Positions 35,708-43,811 of a stretch of DNA of 64,000 nt are shown piece after piece. Source of the DNA: SHLQ01 sp964517125 (GTDB lineage Bacteria > Actinomycetota > Acidimicrobiia > Acidimicrobiales > SHLQ01); the NCBI GenBank assembly GCA_964517125.1, contig CAZFBD010000008.1, forward strand, positions 25,952-89,951, read 5' to 3'. Made by a program: the position numbers and the translations under genes. Position 1 is the stretch's first letter, and every line of letters starts with the position of its first letter. A model generated the notes under the pieces. That model was not told the DNA's origin. It ran no database searches and was given only the letters and a program-made list of their open reading frames with translations.

Positions 35708-36676
35708 ATGAAACTCTTCGTCACCGGCGCAGCCGGCTTCATCGGCTCGAACTATGTCCGTTGGCTCATGGCCAACACCGACCACGACATCACCGTGTTC
35801 GACGCCCTCACCTACGCCGGGAATCGGGCGAACCTCGCCGAGTTCGAGGATTCGCCACGCTTCTCGTTCGTCCACGGCGACATCTGCAGCCGAGACGACG
35901 TCGACGCCGCCCTGCCCGGACATGATCGTGTGGTGCACTTCGCAGCAGAGTCGCACGTCGACCGCTCCATCATGGGGCCCGACGCCTTCATCACGACCAA
36001 CGTGCTCGGTACGAACATCATGTGTGACCTTGCGGTGAAGCATGGCATCGAGAAGTTCCTGCACGTCTCCACCGATGAGGTCTACGGATCGATCGAGGAC
36101 GGCAGTTTCGTCGAGACCGATTCGCTCGAACCACGCTCGCCGTACTCGGCATCGAAGGCCAGCAGCGACCTGGTGGCCCTCGCGTACCAGGAGACCTACG
36201 GGCTCCCGGTTGTGATCACTCGTTCGGCGAACCAGTTCGGTCCATGGCAGTTCCCCGAGAAGGTCATTCCGCTGTTCGTGACCAACCTGATCGACGGGCT
36301 GAAGGTTCCGTTGTACGGAGATGGACTGAACATTCGAGACTGGACATACGTCGACGACAACTGTGCCGCCGTGCAAATGGTCCTCGACGATGGAACCGTT
36401 GGCGAGGTGTACAACATCGGTGCCGGCAATGAGAAGACCAACAAGGAACTCACCCACGCAATCCTCGACCGGTGTGGAACTGATGCGTCGATGATCGAGT
36501 ACGTCGAGGACCGCCTTGGCCACGACCGCAGGTACAGCATCGATACCACGAAGATCCGCAGCATGGGATGGGCTCCCCAGACGAGCTTTGAAGACGCCCT
36601 CGACGAAACGGTCGCGTGGTACACGAACAACCGGGCCTGGTGGGAGCCGCTGAAGGCATCGGTGAAGAACCGCTGA
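35708..36676 (+). CDS. rmlB: dTDP-glucose 4,6-dehydratase
   Basis: 322 residues, an extended SDR. NAD loop TGAAGFIGSNYVRW, HFAAESHVDRSI, STDEVYG and the YSASK catalytic Tyr-Lys are present, with the DEVYG acidic pair used by RmlB. It makes dTDP-4-keto-6-deoxyglucose. GGGAG sits 8 bases before ATG 35708. Third step order here is A-C-B-D. Confidence 0.95.
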   Translation: MKLFVTGAAGFIGSNYVRWLMANTDHDITVFDALTYAGNRANLAEFEDSPRFSFVHGDICSRDDVDAALPGHDRVVHFAAESHVDRSIMGPDAFITTNVLGTNIMCDLAVKHGIEKFLHVSTDEVYGSIEDGSFVETDSLEPRSPYSASKASSDLVALAYQETYGLPVVITRSANQFGPWQFPEKVIPLFVTNLIDGLKVPLYGDGLNIRDWTYVDDNCAAVQMVLDDGTVGEVYNIGAGNEKTNKELTHAILDRCGTDASMIEYVEDRLGHDRRYSIDTTKIRSMGWAPQTSFEDALDETVAWYTNNRAWWEPLKASVKNR

Positions 36677-36677
36677 C

Positions 36678-37523
36678 ATGCGCATTCTTCTCACGGGAGC
36701 CGGGGGGCAACTCGGAACCGATGTCATCGCTGCGGCCGCATCCCGTTCCGAAATCGACCTGACGCCACTGACCCGGGCCCAGCTCGACATCACCGATCGC
36801 ATCGCCGTCTTCGATGTTGTTCAAGCCGCAGACCCCGATGTCGTCATTCATGCCGCGGCCTACACCGCCGTGGATGATGCCGAATCCGACGCCGAAGCCG
36901 CTGCGCAGATCAACGATGTTGGAACGAAACACGTGGTCGAGTCCGCAGCCCGGGTTGGGGCCCGCGTGGTCTACGTGTCCACCGACTATGTCTTCGATGG
37001 GTCGAAGTCAACTCCGTATGTGGAGTCCGACGAACCGAACCCGGCGTCGGTGTATGGCGCCACAAAGCTTGCGGGCGAGCAGCACGTGGGTGCGGACGGT
37101 CTGGTGGTGCGCACCAGCTGGGTCTGTGGAGCGAACGGCGCAAACATGGTGAAGACGATCCTTCGAGCGGCGGCCAACCACCCGCAACTCACGTTTGTGG
37201 ACGACCAGATTGGCAAGCCGACCTTCACCGCAGACCTTGCTCACGCATTGCTCACGCTCGCACAACGCAACGACACCGGAATCATGCACGTCACGAACGA
37301 GGGCGTGGTCAGCTGGTACGAGTTCTGTCGGGACGTACTCACGGCAGCAGGACTCGACCCCGAGCGTGTCACGGCGTGCACCACCGCCGAGCTGCAGCCG
37401 CCGCGACCGGCGCCGCGGCCAGCGAACTCGGTACTCGACAATACGCGGTTCGACGCGCTCGGGATTCCGTTGCTACGAGACTTTCGTGCGCCCTTGGCCG
37501 AGACCGTGGCGGCGCTGATCTGA
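36678..37523 (+). CDS. rmlD: dTDP-4-dehydrorhamnose reductase
   Basis: 281 residues. NADPH loop LTGAGGQLGTDV, HAAAYTAVDDAE, VYVSTDYVFDG, and YGATKLAGEQ with the catalytic Tyr and Lys mark RmlD. It reduces the keto sugar to dTDP-L-rhamnose, completing the pathway. It begins 1 base after the rmlB stop. Confidence 0.95.
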   Translation: MRILLTGAGGQLGTDVIAAAASRSEIDLTPLTRAQLDITDRIAVFDVVQAADPDVVIHAAAYTAVDDAESDAEAAAQINDVGTKHVVESAARVGARVVYVSTDYVFDGSKSTPYVESDEPNPASVYGATKLAGEQHVGADGLVVRTSWVCGANGANMVKTILRAAANHPQLTFVDDQIGKPTFTADLAHALLTLAQRNDTGIMHVTNEGVVSWYEFCRDVLTAAGLDPERVTACTTAELQPPRPAPRPANSVLDNTRFDALGIPLLRDFRAPLAETVAALI

Positions 37524-37524
37524 C

Positions 37525-37541
37525 GCTGAGGCGACCTCAGC
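37525..37541. terminator. Hairpin between rmlD and a convergent small gene
   Basis: GCTGAGG-CGA-CCTCAGC is a perfect 7-bp stem with a 3-base loop between the two facing stops. No T-tract, so intrinsic strength is uncertain. Confidence 0.55.
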
Positions 37542-37743
37542 CGTCGGAGTGATCCTCGTCGGAGTGCTCTTCATCGGAGTGATCCTCGCCATGGTCTTCG
37601 CTGTGACCCTGGGTTCGTCCATCGACTGCATCAGCGGTGGCAATGCTTGCGCCGCCCACGATCACGAGAGAGAAGATGAGCGCAAAGATCGCGCCTTTCC
37701 ATCCGTGGTTCACCTCGGGTACAGGTTCTGGGCTTCCAGCCAT
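37537..37743 (-). CDS. Small membrane protein with His/Asp/Glu-rich tail
   Basis: 68 residues. One membrane helix (KGAIFALIFSLVIVGGASIA) is followed by a 26-residue tail rich in His, Asp, Glu and Ser (repeated EDHSD). The tail could bind divalent metal. ATG 37743 has AGAGGAG at a proper distance, and a minus-strand TATCCT lies at 37773-37778. The frame stays open upstream, but this start fits best. It lies tail to tail with rmlD. Confidence 0.65.
   Translation of the reverse strand: MAGSPEPVPEVNHGWKGAIFALIFSLVIVGGASIATADAVDGRTQGHSEDHGEDHSDEEHSDEDHSDG
37546..37590. repeat. 15-bp tandem repeat coding the acidic-His tail
   Basis: Three near-identical units (GGAGTGATCCTCGTC and variants). Each adds five residues on the minus strand without shifting the frame. 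Confidence 0.75.
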
Positions 37744-37860
37744 GGGGGACTCCTCTGCAGTCGAACACCGTAAGGATATCAGCGGCGATCTGACGCGCTG
37801 CGACGTGACCGCTAGCGTTGTTTCGCGGCCGGTTCGTTCACACAGGAGCACATTCGCCAC

Positions 37861-39897
37861 ATGCAACAGGTACGGAGCGCGCTTGCGCTCGTTGTGTCCG
37901 CCGGACTCCTTGCGACGCTGACAGCGTCGGCAGTGGGGGCGCAGGACCTTGACGGTCCGCAGAACGACGCCGAGACCGTGGTGATCGATGGCCACGGCTG
38001 GGGCCATGGACGTGGCATGGGCCAGTACGGATCCCTCGGCTATGCCGTGGACCTCGGGTGGACCAGCAGTGAGATCCTGGACCACTACTACGGCGACACC
38101 GTGGCCGGAACCCTCGACAACGACCTCATCACCGTCCGCATCGACAGCGCAAACGACGAAGCCACCATCGCAGGCGTTGACTCCGGCGCCATCGTGCTGA
38201 TCGACGACCAGGACACCGCCACGCACATCGGCACCGGCGGCGCCATCCGGTTGACCCACACCGCTGACGGCTTTGTCCTCGCCGACGCCCCCGACTGCTC
38301 AGGACCGTTCGTCGATCGCCCCGGCACCATCGATGCCGAACAGCTCCGCATCAGCACCGCGTCGGCCCAACCGTCCGGCGGGATCGCCGCGGTCGGCGAC
38401 GGCTCGGTGGTCGTCGGAGACTGGGATGCCGACGGCGATGACGACCTGGGAACGGTCGTCGACGGTGTGTGGAACCTGTGGTTCGACGGCCCCACGACCG
38501 CAAACACGACCCCCGATCGAACCTTCACCTTCGGAGACGCCGGCGCCACCTACCTGAGCGCCGACTGGGATGGCGACGGTTTCGATTCGCCGGTCGCATT
38601 CCTCGACGGAACCTGGACGAGTCGGGTCGGATACCAACCCGAGGCTCCGACGTCGGTGTTCGTGCTCGGCATCGACGCTGGCGATGTGCCGGTCGTTGGC
38701 GACTGGGACGGCGACGGCGATACCGACGCCGGAATCCGACGCGGCGACACCTGGATGGTTCGCACCGGCGACGACGGCGGCGGAGAAGACATCACGTTTG
38801 CCTACGGTCGTGCCGCCGACACGCCTGTCGTTGGCGACTGGAACGGCGACGGCATTTCCGATCCCGGGTTCGTGCGAGGCAACACCCTGCGCAGCCGTAT
38901 CGGACTCGATGGTGCCACAACCGGCTTGGCGAACCAGAGCCTTGGCACGACGTCGGCAGCCGTCCTCAGCGGCGACTGGAACGGCGACGACATCGCGCAG
39001 CCAGCCTGGGCCGAGGGCGGAGTCGCCGACCTCACCGGTTCGCTGTCGGCAATCGCACCTCGCCTCGACCCCGAACTGGAATTGGACGAGACGATCCACC
39101 GGTGCACCAGCGTCGGAGTCCAGTCCTTCTACCGGGGTGAACTCCGAGCGGTGGCAAACAACGGAAACCAGCGGACCGTGAATGCAGTTGCGCTCGAGTC
39201 GTACCTGCGGGCGGTTGTTCCGCTGGAGATGCCGGCCTCCTGGGCTGCGCTCGGTGACGGAGCGGGCGCTGCTGCCGTGCAGGTGCAGGCAGTCTCGGCC
39301 CGCAGCTACTCCATGGCCGAAGACCGCACGAGCTACGCCCAGACCTGCGACACCATCTCCTGTCAGGTGTACGGCGGGCGGGCCGTACGACGCAACGGCG
39401 AGACCTTCGACAACGAACATCCCATGTCTGATGCGGCGCTCCTTGCCACCGCAGGTGTCGTCCGCATGCGAGACGGCGACGTCGCCCGCACCGAATTCTC
39501 GTCGTCGACCGGTGGATGGACCGCCGGCGGCGTGTTTCCTGCGGTTGAGGACCTCGGTGACGCCGTCGCCCGAAACCCGAACCACGACTGGACCACCACG
39601 ATTTCGGTCGATGCGGTCGAAGCGCGGTACAGCGGGCGTTCGCTCACCAGCATCCAGATCACCGAACGAAACGGACTGGGCCGCGACGGGGGCCGGGTCG
39701 AGGAAGTCACCATCACCTTTGGTGAGGAGACATTCACGATGACCGGCAACGAGTTCCGTCGGGCCTTCGGCCTGAAGAGCGACTGGTACACGATCGACTG
39801 GGTTCTCGTCGACGGACGAGTCGATTGCATTTGCCCGACCGAATGGCCGACCGATGGCCTCGACGAACACTTCATCGAGGACGAAGTCGACGCCTGA
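37861..39897 (+). CDS. Exported SpoIID/LytB-like protein with an FG-GAP-like repeat insertion
   Basis: 678 residues. A signal peptide (to about VGAQ, 1-27) precedes HGWGHGRGMGQYGSLGYAVD, a SpoIID/LytB motif. About 250 residues then carry at least five GDWDGDG-type repeats with calcium-loop Asp patterns (about 160-385). After them the SpoIID domain resumes (LESYLRAVVPLEMPASWA, VSARSYSM). SpoIID proteins cleave stripped peptidoglycan or boost amidases; the catalytic Glu in VPLEM is present. ACAGGAGC before the ATG and a TAGCGT at 37813-37818 support a normal leader. Confidence 0.85.
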   Translation: MQQVRSALALVVSAGLLATLTASAVGAQDLDGPQNDAETVVIDGHGWGHGRGMGQYGSLGYAVDLGWTSSEILDHYYGDTVAGTLDNDLITVRIDSANDEATIAGVDSGAIVLIDDQDTATHIGTGGAIRLTHTADGFVLADAPDCSGPFVDRPGTIDAEQLRISTASAQPSGGIAAVGDGSVVVGDWDADGDDDLGTVVDGVWNLWFDGPTTANTTPDRTFTFGDAGATYLSADWDGDGFDSPVAFLDGTWTSRVGYQPEAPTSVFVLGIDAGDVPVVGDWDGDGDTDAGIRRGDTWMVRTGDDGGGEDITFAYGRAADTPVVGDWNGDGISDPGFVRGNTLRSRIGLDGATTGLANQSLGTTSAAVLSGDWNGDDIAQPAWAEGGVADLTGSLSAIAPRLDPELELDETIHRCTSVGVQSFYRGELRAVANNGNQRTVNAVALESYLRAVVPLEMPASWAALGDGAGAAAVQVQAVSARSYSMAEDRTSYAQTCDTISCQVYGGRAVRRNGETFDNEHPMSDAALLATAGVVRMRDGDVARTEFSSSTGGWTAGGVFPAVEDLGDAVARNPNHDWTTTISVDAVEARYSGRSLTSIQITERNGLGRDGGRVEEVTITFGEETFTMTGNEFRRAFGLKSDWYTIDWVLVDGRVDCICPTEWPTDGLDEHFIEDEVDA

Positions 39898-39906
39898 GAA
39901 TCAGGC
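39892..39906. terminator. Hairpin across two facing stop codons
   Basis: GCCTGA-GAA-TCAGGC pairs perfectly; TGA and TCA inside it are the stops of the convergent genes on each strand. Confidence 0.4.
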
Positions 39907-40401
39907 TGGCTCGATCTCGATCGCCTGAAGCACCTCGTTCGCGAGCGGCACCAGAACCTCGCGCTGGCGGTGCGAACCCAGCACGACATACAGGCAGAAG
40001 GCCCGTCCGTTCTGGTTGAAGAAGATCTGTCGCCCGGACTGGCCGCTCAGCGTGCGCTGCATCTGTTGAGGATCGAACTCTTCAGCGGTCAGTACCGGAA
40101 TGCCGGTGCGGGCAAACAATGGTGTCCCCAGGCTCTCGGGACCGTGTTCGAACAGAACGATCAGGATGGCTCCCGAGTTCATGATCTCGACCGCGCCACT
40201 TCCGAAATCCCCACGCTCTGAAGGGAGAGCGAAGTTCGCCACATGGATCACGTTGCGAGCGACCTCGTTGGGGTTCGTCGATCCCGGAGTCTGCAGGCTG
40301 CGGCCATCGACGACCGGTGCACGATTGAAGATCTCGCCTTCCCAACCGGCAGGGAGTGCGATGTCGACTCCACCAGCCTGGAGAGGGGTGCTGTTTCTCA
40401 T
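39901..40401 (-). CDS. Unknown protein at the end of the Mau-like operon
   Basis: 166 residues, soluble, no signal peptide. I recognise no domain. A segment PAGWEGEIFNRAPV near the start and IALFEHG-like strands suggest a small beta-rich fold. GGAG lies 10 bases before ATG 40401, and the start overlaps the previous gene's stop by ATGA. Its place as the last gene of a six-gene operon suggests a role tied to the MauA-like protein. Confidence 0.65.
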   Translation of the reverse strand: MRNSTPLQAGGVDIALPAGWEGEIFNRAPVVDGRSLQTPGSTNPNEVARNVIHVANFALPSERGDFGSGAVEIMNSGAILIVLFEHGPESLGTPLFARTGIPVLTAEEFDPQQMQRTLSGQSGRQIFFNQNGRAFCLYVVLGSHRQREVLVPLANEVLQAIEIEPA

Positions 40402-41000
40402 GAGATTGCTGCTCCTGCGGTACCGAGGGTTGCTGCGAGTCCGAGCGCAAGCATCGCGCCCTGTCGTGATCGAAGTCGAAGTGCGTCGAGGCGCCGGTGG
40501 AACGCACGCAGGCGTTCGGGGCTGTCGACCCGCCATGCCATCAACACCGTGGCGCCCCGTACGAGTCCGAACGTCACCCCCATGAGGACCGAAGCGGAGA
40601 ACGAGCCGCTGAGAACCATGCAGACCACGAGCAGGTGAACCAACGAGGTGGTGATGATCGTGGAGATGCCGAAGCCGAGCTCCAGACCGAAACCGCCTCC
40701 GTAGACCCAGCCCCGGTAGGTCTGAATCCAGTTCTCGTTGACCTGTCGGGTTCGGGTGGGTAGGCGCCGGCCGGAACCCGCCGCCTCGGCGACAAAGGCA
40801 AGGGCCGCTGCAATGGCGACGAGGATTGCCCGCCCAACATGGGCCGGATCCACCACGAACGAACCAACCCACGCCGGGACTCCGAACACCACGCCGAGAG
40901 CAGCGCCCCCAAGCGTGCTTCCCAGCACGTGGGCACCACTCGTGAGCCAGAAGCTGTTGTTGCGACTCCGTTCCCCGAACGGATGGATGCTCGAGAGCAT
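40398..41000 (-). CDS. Polytopic membrane protein in the Mau-like operon
   Basis: 200 residues with four or five hydrophobic segments and a long polar start. GYRGWVYGGGFGLELGFG-like loops lie mid-protein. It could take the place of MauF, but I see no sequence reason to say so. GAGGTGAG before ATG 41000 overlaps the stop of the tiny ORF upstream, a tight arrangement. Confidence 0.65.
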   Translation of the reverse strand: MLSSIHPFGERSRNNSFWLTSGAHVLGSTLGGAALGVVFGVPAWVGSFVVDPAHVGRAILVAIAAALAFVAEAAGSGRRLPTRTRQVNENWIQTYRGWVYGGGFGLELGFGISTIITTSLVHLLVVCMVLSGSFSASVLMGVTFGLVRGATVLMAWRVDSPERLRAFHRRLDALRLRSRQGAMLALGLAATLGTAGAAIS

Positions 41001-41009
41001 CGACTCACC

Positions 41010-41090
41010 TCAAGGCGACCAGGTGGAGCGCAGGGCGCCAGCCACCGCGGCCAGAAGCCCGACCGCCAGAACCATGGTCGCCACACTCAC
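41010..41090 (-). CDS. 26-residue membrane peptide between operon genes
   Basis: A GTG start (41088-41090) overlaps the stop of the MauD-like gene (GTGA), and the stop overlaps the ribosome site of the next gene. The product is VSVATMVLAVGLLAAVAGAL then RSTWSP, one hydrophobic helix. Tight placement and composition argue for a real gene; size argues for caution. Confidence 0.5.
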   Translation of the reverse strand: MSVATMVLAVGLLAAVAGALRSTWSP

Positions 41091-41800
41091 CGAATGTCTT
41101 CGCCGGGGTACAGCCGAGGGTCGTTGGGTTCGATTCCCGCACGCAGGAGTTCGTCGTCGATTCGACGTTCGTTCTCGAGCTCCTGGTCGGCCTCGGCCCG
41201 GGAAAGCAGGGAGCCGACCTGGGCCCATGTGCTTGCCGCTCCCTCGCCGTCGATCGTTCCGGACGGCCCGTCGATCAGCACGAAATACGGTGACACGGGT
41301 ACGCCGTAGTCGTCCCATGCCTGAGAGGACATGAGCACGGCGTGCTGTCGCGGCGCCAGGTTCAACAACGCCGAGGGGCTCTCTTCGTCGTTGCTGCGGG
41401 TGACAATGACCAGCCGATCGACCGATCGGGGGAGGGCGGCATCGTTCTTGAATGCGTCCCAGAAGCCGCGGCAGGTCTGGCAGCCGCTGGTGAGGAACGC
41501 AAGAAGGGTTCGCTCGTTTCGGCCCGCCAACGCAACGGCGAGACCCCCGCCCAGCGGCGTGGTGCCTGCCAGGTCGTGGACCGAACCGTCGCCGGTGGAA
41601 TGTGCGACACGCTCGCTTGCGTGGGGGACCCGGGTTGGAGCGGGCACCGTTGTGGTGTGCCCCTCGGTGTCGTCGTGTCCGAAGGTGACACCGAGCTCGT
41701 TGAACGCCCGGAGCATTTCGGCATGGCTGCGGAGCAGACCTGCAACGAGCACGGTCAACAGCAGGACGACAACCGCCAGCACGGCGACGAGTGCGGTCAT
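41087..41800 (-). CDS. MauD-like membrane-anchored thioredoxin-fold protein
   Basis: 237 residues. One N-terminal membrane helix (about 4-22) precedes an exported thioredoxin-fold domain with a CQTC pair (Cys107-Cys110 in FLTSGCQTCRGFW) and a later cis-Pro-type PVSPYFVLID. MauD proteins help form disulfides in the light chain of methylamine dehydrogenase. The start overlaps the MauA-like stop by ATGA. The same-operon MauE- and MauA-like genes make a maturation role for that Cys-rich protein likely. Confidence 0.75.
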   Translation of the reverse strand: MTALVAVLAVVVLLLTVLVAGLLRSHAEMLRAFNELGVTFGHDDTEGHTTTVPAPTRVPHASERVAHSTGDGSVHDLAGTTPLGGGLAVALAGRNERTLLAFLTSGCQTCRGFWDAFKNDAALPRSVDRLVIVTRSNDEESPSALLNLAPRQHAVLMSSQAWDDYGVPVSPYFVLIDGPSGTIDGEGAASTWAQVGSLLSRAEADQELENERRIDDELLRAGIEPNDPRLYPGEDIR

Positions 41801-43143
41801 GACGGAAGTCGACCTGGCGTCCAGCTGGCGGCCTGCCACGCGACCGGAATTTCGTCGCCGCCACCGAACTTCACTCCGGATGGTCCGGCACTGCGCAGCT
41901 TCCATTTTCCGCCGGGCCGCACGAACCCGGGGTAGTCGATTCCGCTGGATCCCCAGTCGCCCACGACAAAGTCCATGTCGCTTGTGCCGAAGAAGAAGGC
42001 ACGGTCATGTCGACCCGCAGAGAGCGTGTTGCGAATGAACCACTTGGACCGGTTGTTGTCGCCGAAGCCATGTCGGATCGAGGCAACACCGGCCTTGCCA
42101 TCGCCGTTCCAGTCACCGGCGATTGGAGTGTCAGACGCACGTCCGAATCGGAACGAATGGTCGGGTCGGCCAGCGCTGGCCGTGTTGCGCAACCGCCATT
42201 TGTTGCGGTCGGCCATACGAACACCGATGCCCGTGGTGCCGTCGCCGTTCCAGTCGCCAACGACAGGGATGTCGCCGGGATCGCCGAACGTGAAGTTGTA
42301 GTCGGCCGGACCAGCGTCATTGGTGTTGCGAAGAATCCACTGGTTGCCGCGGACGACACCCACGGTGTGGGTGCCGTCGCCGTTCCAGTCGCCCATGACG
42401 GGAATGTCGCCCGGTTGGCCGAACGAGAAGCGCACGGTCTCGGTCCGAGACTGCTTTTCCATGGCGAACCCGAGGGTCCAGACGCCATTGTTGAACGTTG
42501 CCGGCAGCGCACCGCGCTCGGGCGTGGGGCGTTCGAGACATGGCCGGTGATGCCATCGGGTGTTGTTGTCGGTGGCCGTCGCCGTGGTGCAGGTGGGGTC
42601 GAAGTTCCAGGGCGGCGTACACGTGACGACACGACAGACGATGGGCCCGAGGCAGGCAACTTGCTGATTGCACTGGCCGTATCGGAAGGCCGTGCAGCAG
42701 GCCTTGCGGTTGTTGCAGTTGCCATCGGCGCAGCTGCAATCGCACAGGTCGGTGGACTTGGTCACGCCGCTTGGGCCGCATGGGCCCGAGGGGGCAGCGT
42801 TGCAGTCGAGGTAGTAGCGCGGACCGGGGGAGCCGTTGGTGACGCAGTACGACGAGCCGTCGACCTTCCACCAACCGGCGGGGATCGTGCCCGTCGGGCA
42901 CGTGTTCTCGCCGGTCATCGTGCAGCAGAACTCGGTGTAACCGTCGCAGCAGGTCTGCCCGCAGTCGCAGCTCTGATTGTTGCACGAGCAGATGGCGGCG
43001 TATGCGGTGCCGGGCCGGAGCACGTAGGCAGCTGGAGCAGCGGCCACGGCGCTTCCCACGACGGCCGAGCGGGTCAGGAACCCGCGCCGAGATGTGCGGG
43101 TGGCGATCATGGAGCCGGCCTTGTCGACCAATCGAACGCTCAC
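41797..43143 (-). CDS. MauA-like Cys-rich TAT protein fused to FG-GAP-like repeats
   Basis: 448 residues from GTG 43143 (AGGA upstream). The twin-Arg signal is TSRRGFLTRS (17-26), cleaved near residue 49. Residues 50-185 hold 23 Cys; the block from Cys73 to Cys100 (CCTMTGENTC, then PTGTIPAGWWK) resembles methylamine dehydrogenase light chain (MauA), where one Trp becomes half of TTQ. Candidates here are Trp91/92 and Trp179, but the pairing is not proved. Four GDWNGDG-type repeats fill about 215-430; these are not in MauA. The start overlaps the MauE-like stop by GTGA. Activity, if any, is unknown. Confidence 0.75.
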   Translation of the reverse strand: MSVRLVDKAGSMIATRTSRRGFLTRSAVVGSAVAAAPAAYVLRPGTAYAAICSCNNQSCDCGQTCCDGYTEFCCTMTGENTCPTGTIPAGWWKVDGSSYCVTNGSPGPRYYLDCNAAPSGPCGPSGVTKSTDLCDCSCADGNCNNRKACCTAFRYGQCNQQVACLGPIVCRVVTCTPPWNFDPTCTTATATDNNTRWHHRPCLERPTPERGALPATFNNGVWTLGFAMEKQSRTETVRFSFGQPGDIPVMGDWNGDGTHTVGVVRGNQWILRNTNDAGPADYNFTFGDPGDIPVVGDWNGDGTTGIGVRMADRNKWRLRNTASAGRPDHSFRFGRASDTPIAGDWNGDGKAGVASIRHGFGDNNRSKWFIRNTLSAGRHDRAFFFGTSDMDFVVGDWGSSGIDYPGFVRPGGKWKLRSAGPSGVKFGGGDEIPVAWQAASWTPGRLPS

Positions 43144-43715
43144 GAGAGTCCTTTCTGGCTGCCGGTGGCACGTACGGCGAACGTTGGCGTCTGTGGTGCA
43201 GCGGTGCCCCTGGCCAGTGCGATCACGCGGGGAAGTGTGGTGAGAGCCAGGACGGAGAGTGCGGTGCCGGTTGCGACGAGCGCAGCGAACAGAATGCCTT
43301 CGGCCAGACTGCCGTCGAAGTCGCCAATGCGAACCGGGTCGGCGGCAGCGAGGGCAGCAATCGCCGCTGCGGCAGCGTTGAAGGCCGCGTGTCCGGGCGT
43401 TGGCGGGGTGTCCTCGTGTCCGAAACACCCGCACGAACCAATGTCGGCGTCGGCTTGGAGCGCCCAAAGAATGAATGCGGCGAACGATGCGTAGGCGAGT
43501 GCGACGGCGGCCCACAAGAGGGCCGATCCGGTGACGATCGCACCGATACCAACGGCGATTTCGGCAAGACCCATGAGTCGTGTCGCAGCGTTGGGCTTGG
43601 GAACGCCGATGGTGCGCAGCGTCGTTGCGGTTGCCGTTGGTGACAGCAACTTCGCTCCGCCGGCGACGACGAGAACCGCCGTGACGACATACAGGGGGCC
43701 TGCCAATGCACTCAC
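43140..43715 (-). CDS. MauE-like (DoxX-related) membrane protein
   Basis: 191 residues with four or five hydrophobic segments and a cysteine pair in DIGSCGCFGHEDTP (Cys95, Cys97), the MauE pattern. MauE is needed for making methylamine dehydrogenase light chain in known mau clusters. GTG 43715 is preferred because TAGCCT lies 7 bases upstream; ATG 43736 is the alternative. It opens the operon. Confidence 0.75.
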   Translation of the reverse strand: MSALAGPLYVVTAVLVVAGGAKLLSPTATATTLRTIGVPKPNAATRLMGLAEIAVGIGAIVTGSALLWAAVALAYASFAAFILWALQADADIGSCGCFGHEDTPPTPGHAAFNAAAAAIAALAAADPVRIGDFDGSLAEGILFAALVATGTALSVLALTTLPRVIALARGTAAPQTPTFAVRATGSQKGLS

Positions 43716-43722
43716 GTGCGTG

Positions 43723-43728
43723 AGGCTA
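43723..43728 (-). promoter_or_regulatory. -10 box TAGCCT before the Mau-like operon
   Basis: TAGCCT on the minus strand ends 7 bases before GTG 43715. Confidence 0.45.
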
Positions 43729-43797
43729 GTGGGCATGACAGGTGCAATGACCGCATGTGCCGGAAGAAATTGCCCCAACGAAGCAGGGCCGGGTCGC

Positions 43798-43803
43798 TAG
43801 CCT
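43798..43803 (+). promoter_or_regulatory. -10 box TAGCCT
   Basis: TAGCCT ends 8 bases before ATG 43812; it is divergent from the Mau-like operon's box. Confidence 0.45.
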
Positions 43804-43811
43804 GAAGACCT

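Noticed and set aside
38299..39870. A 523-codon frame antisense to the SpoIID-like gene
   Set aside because: Shadow of the Asp/Gly-rich repeats; no start signal.
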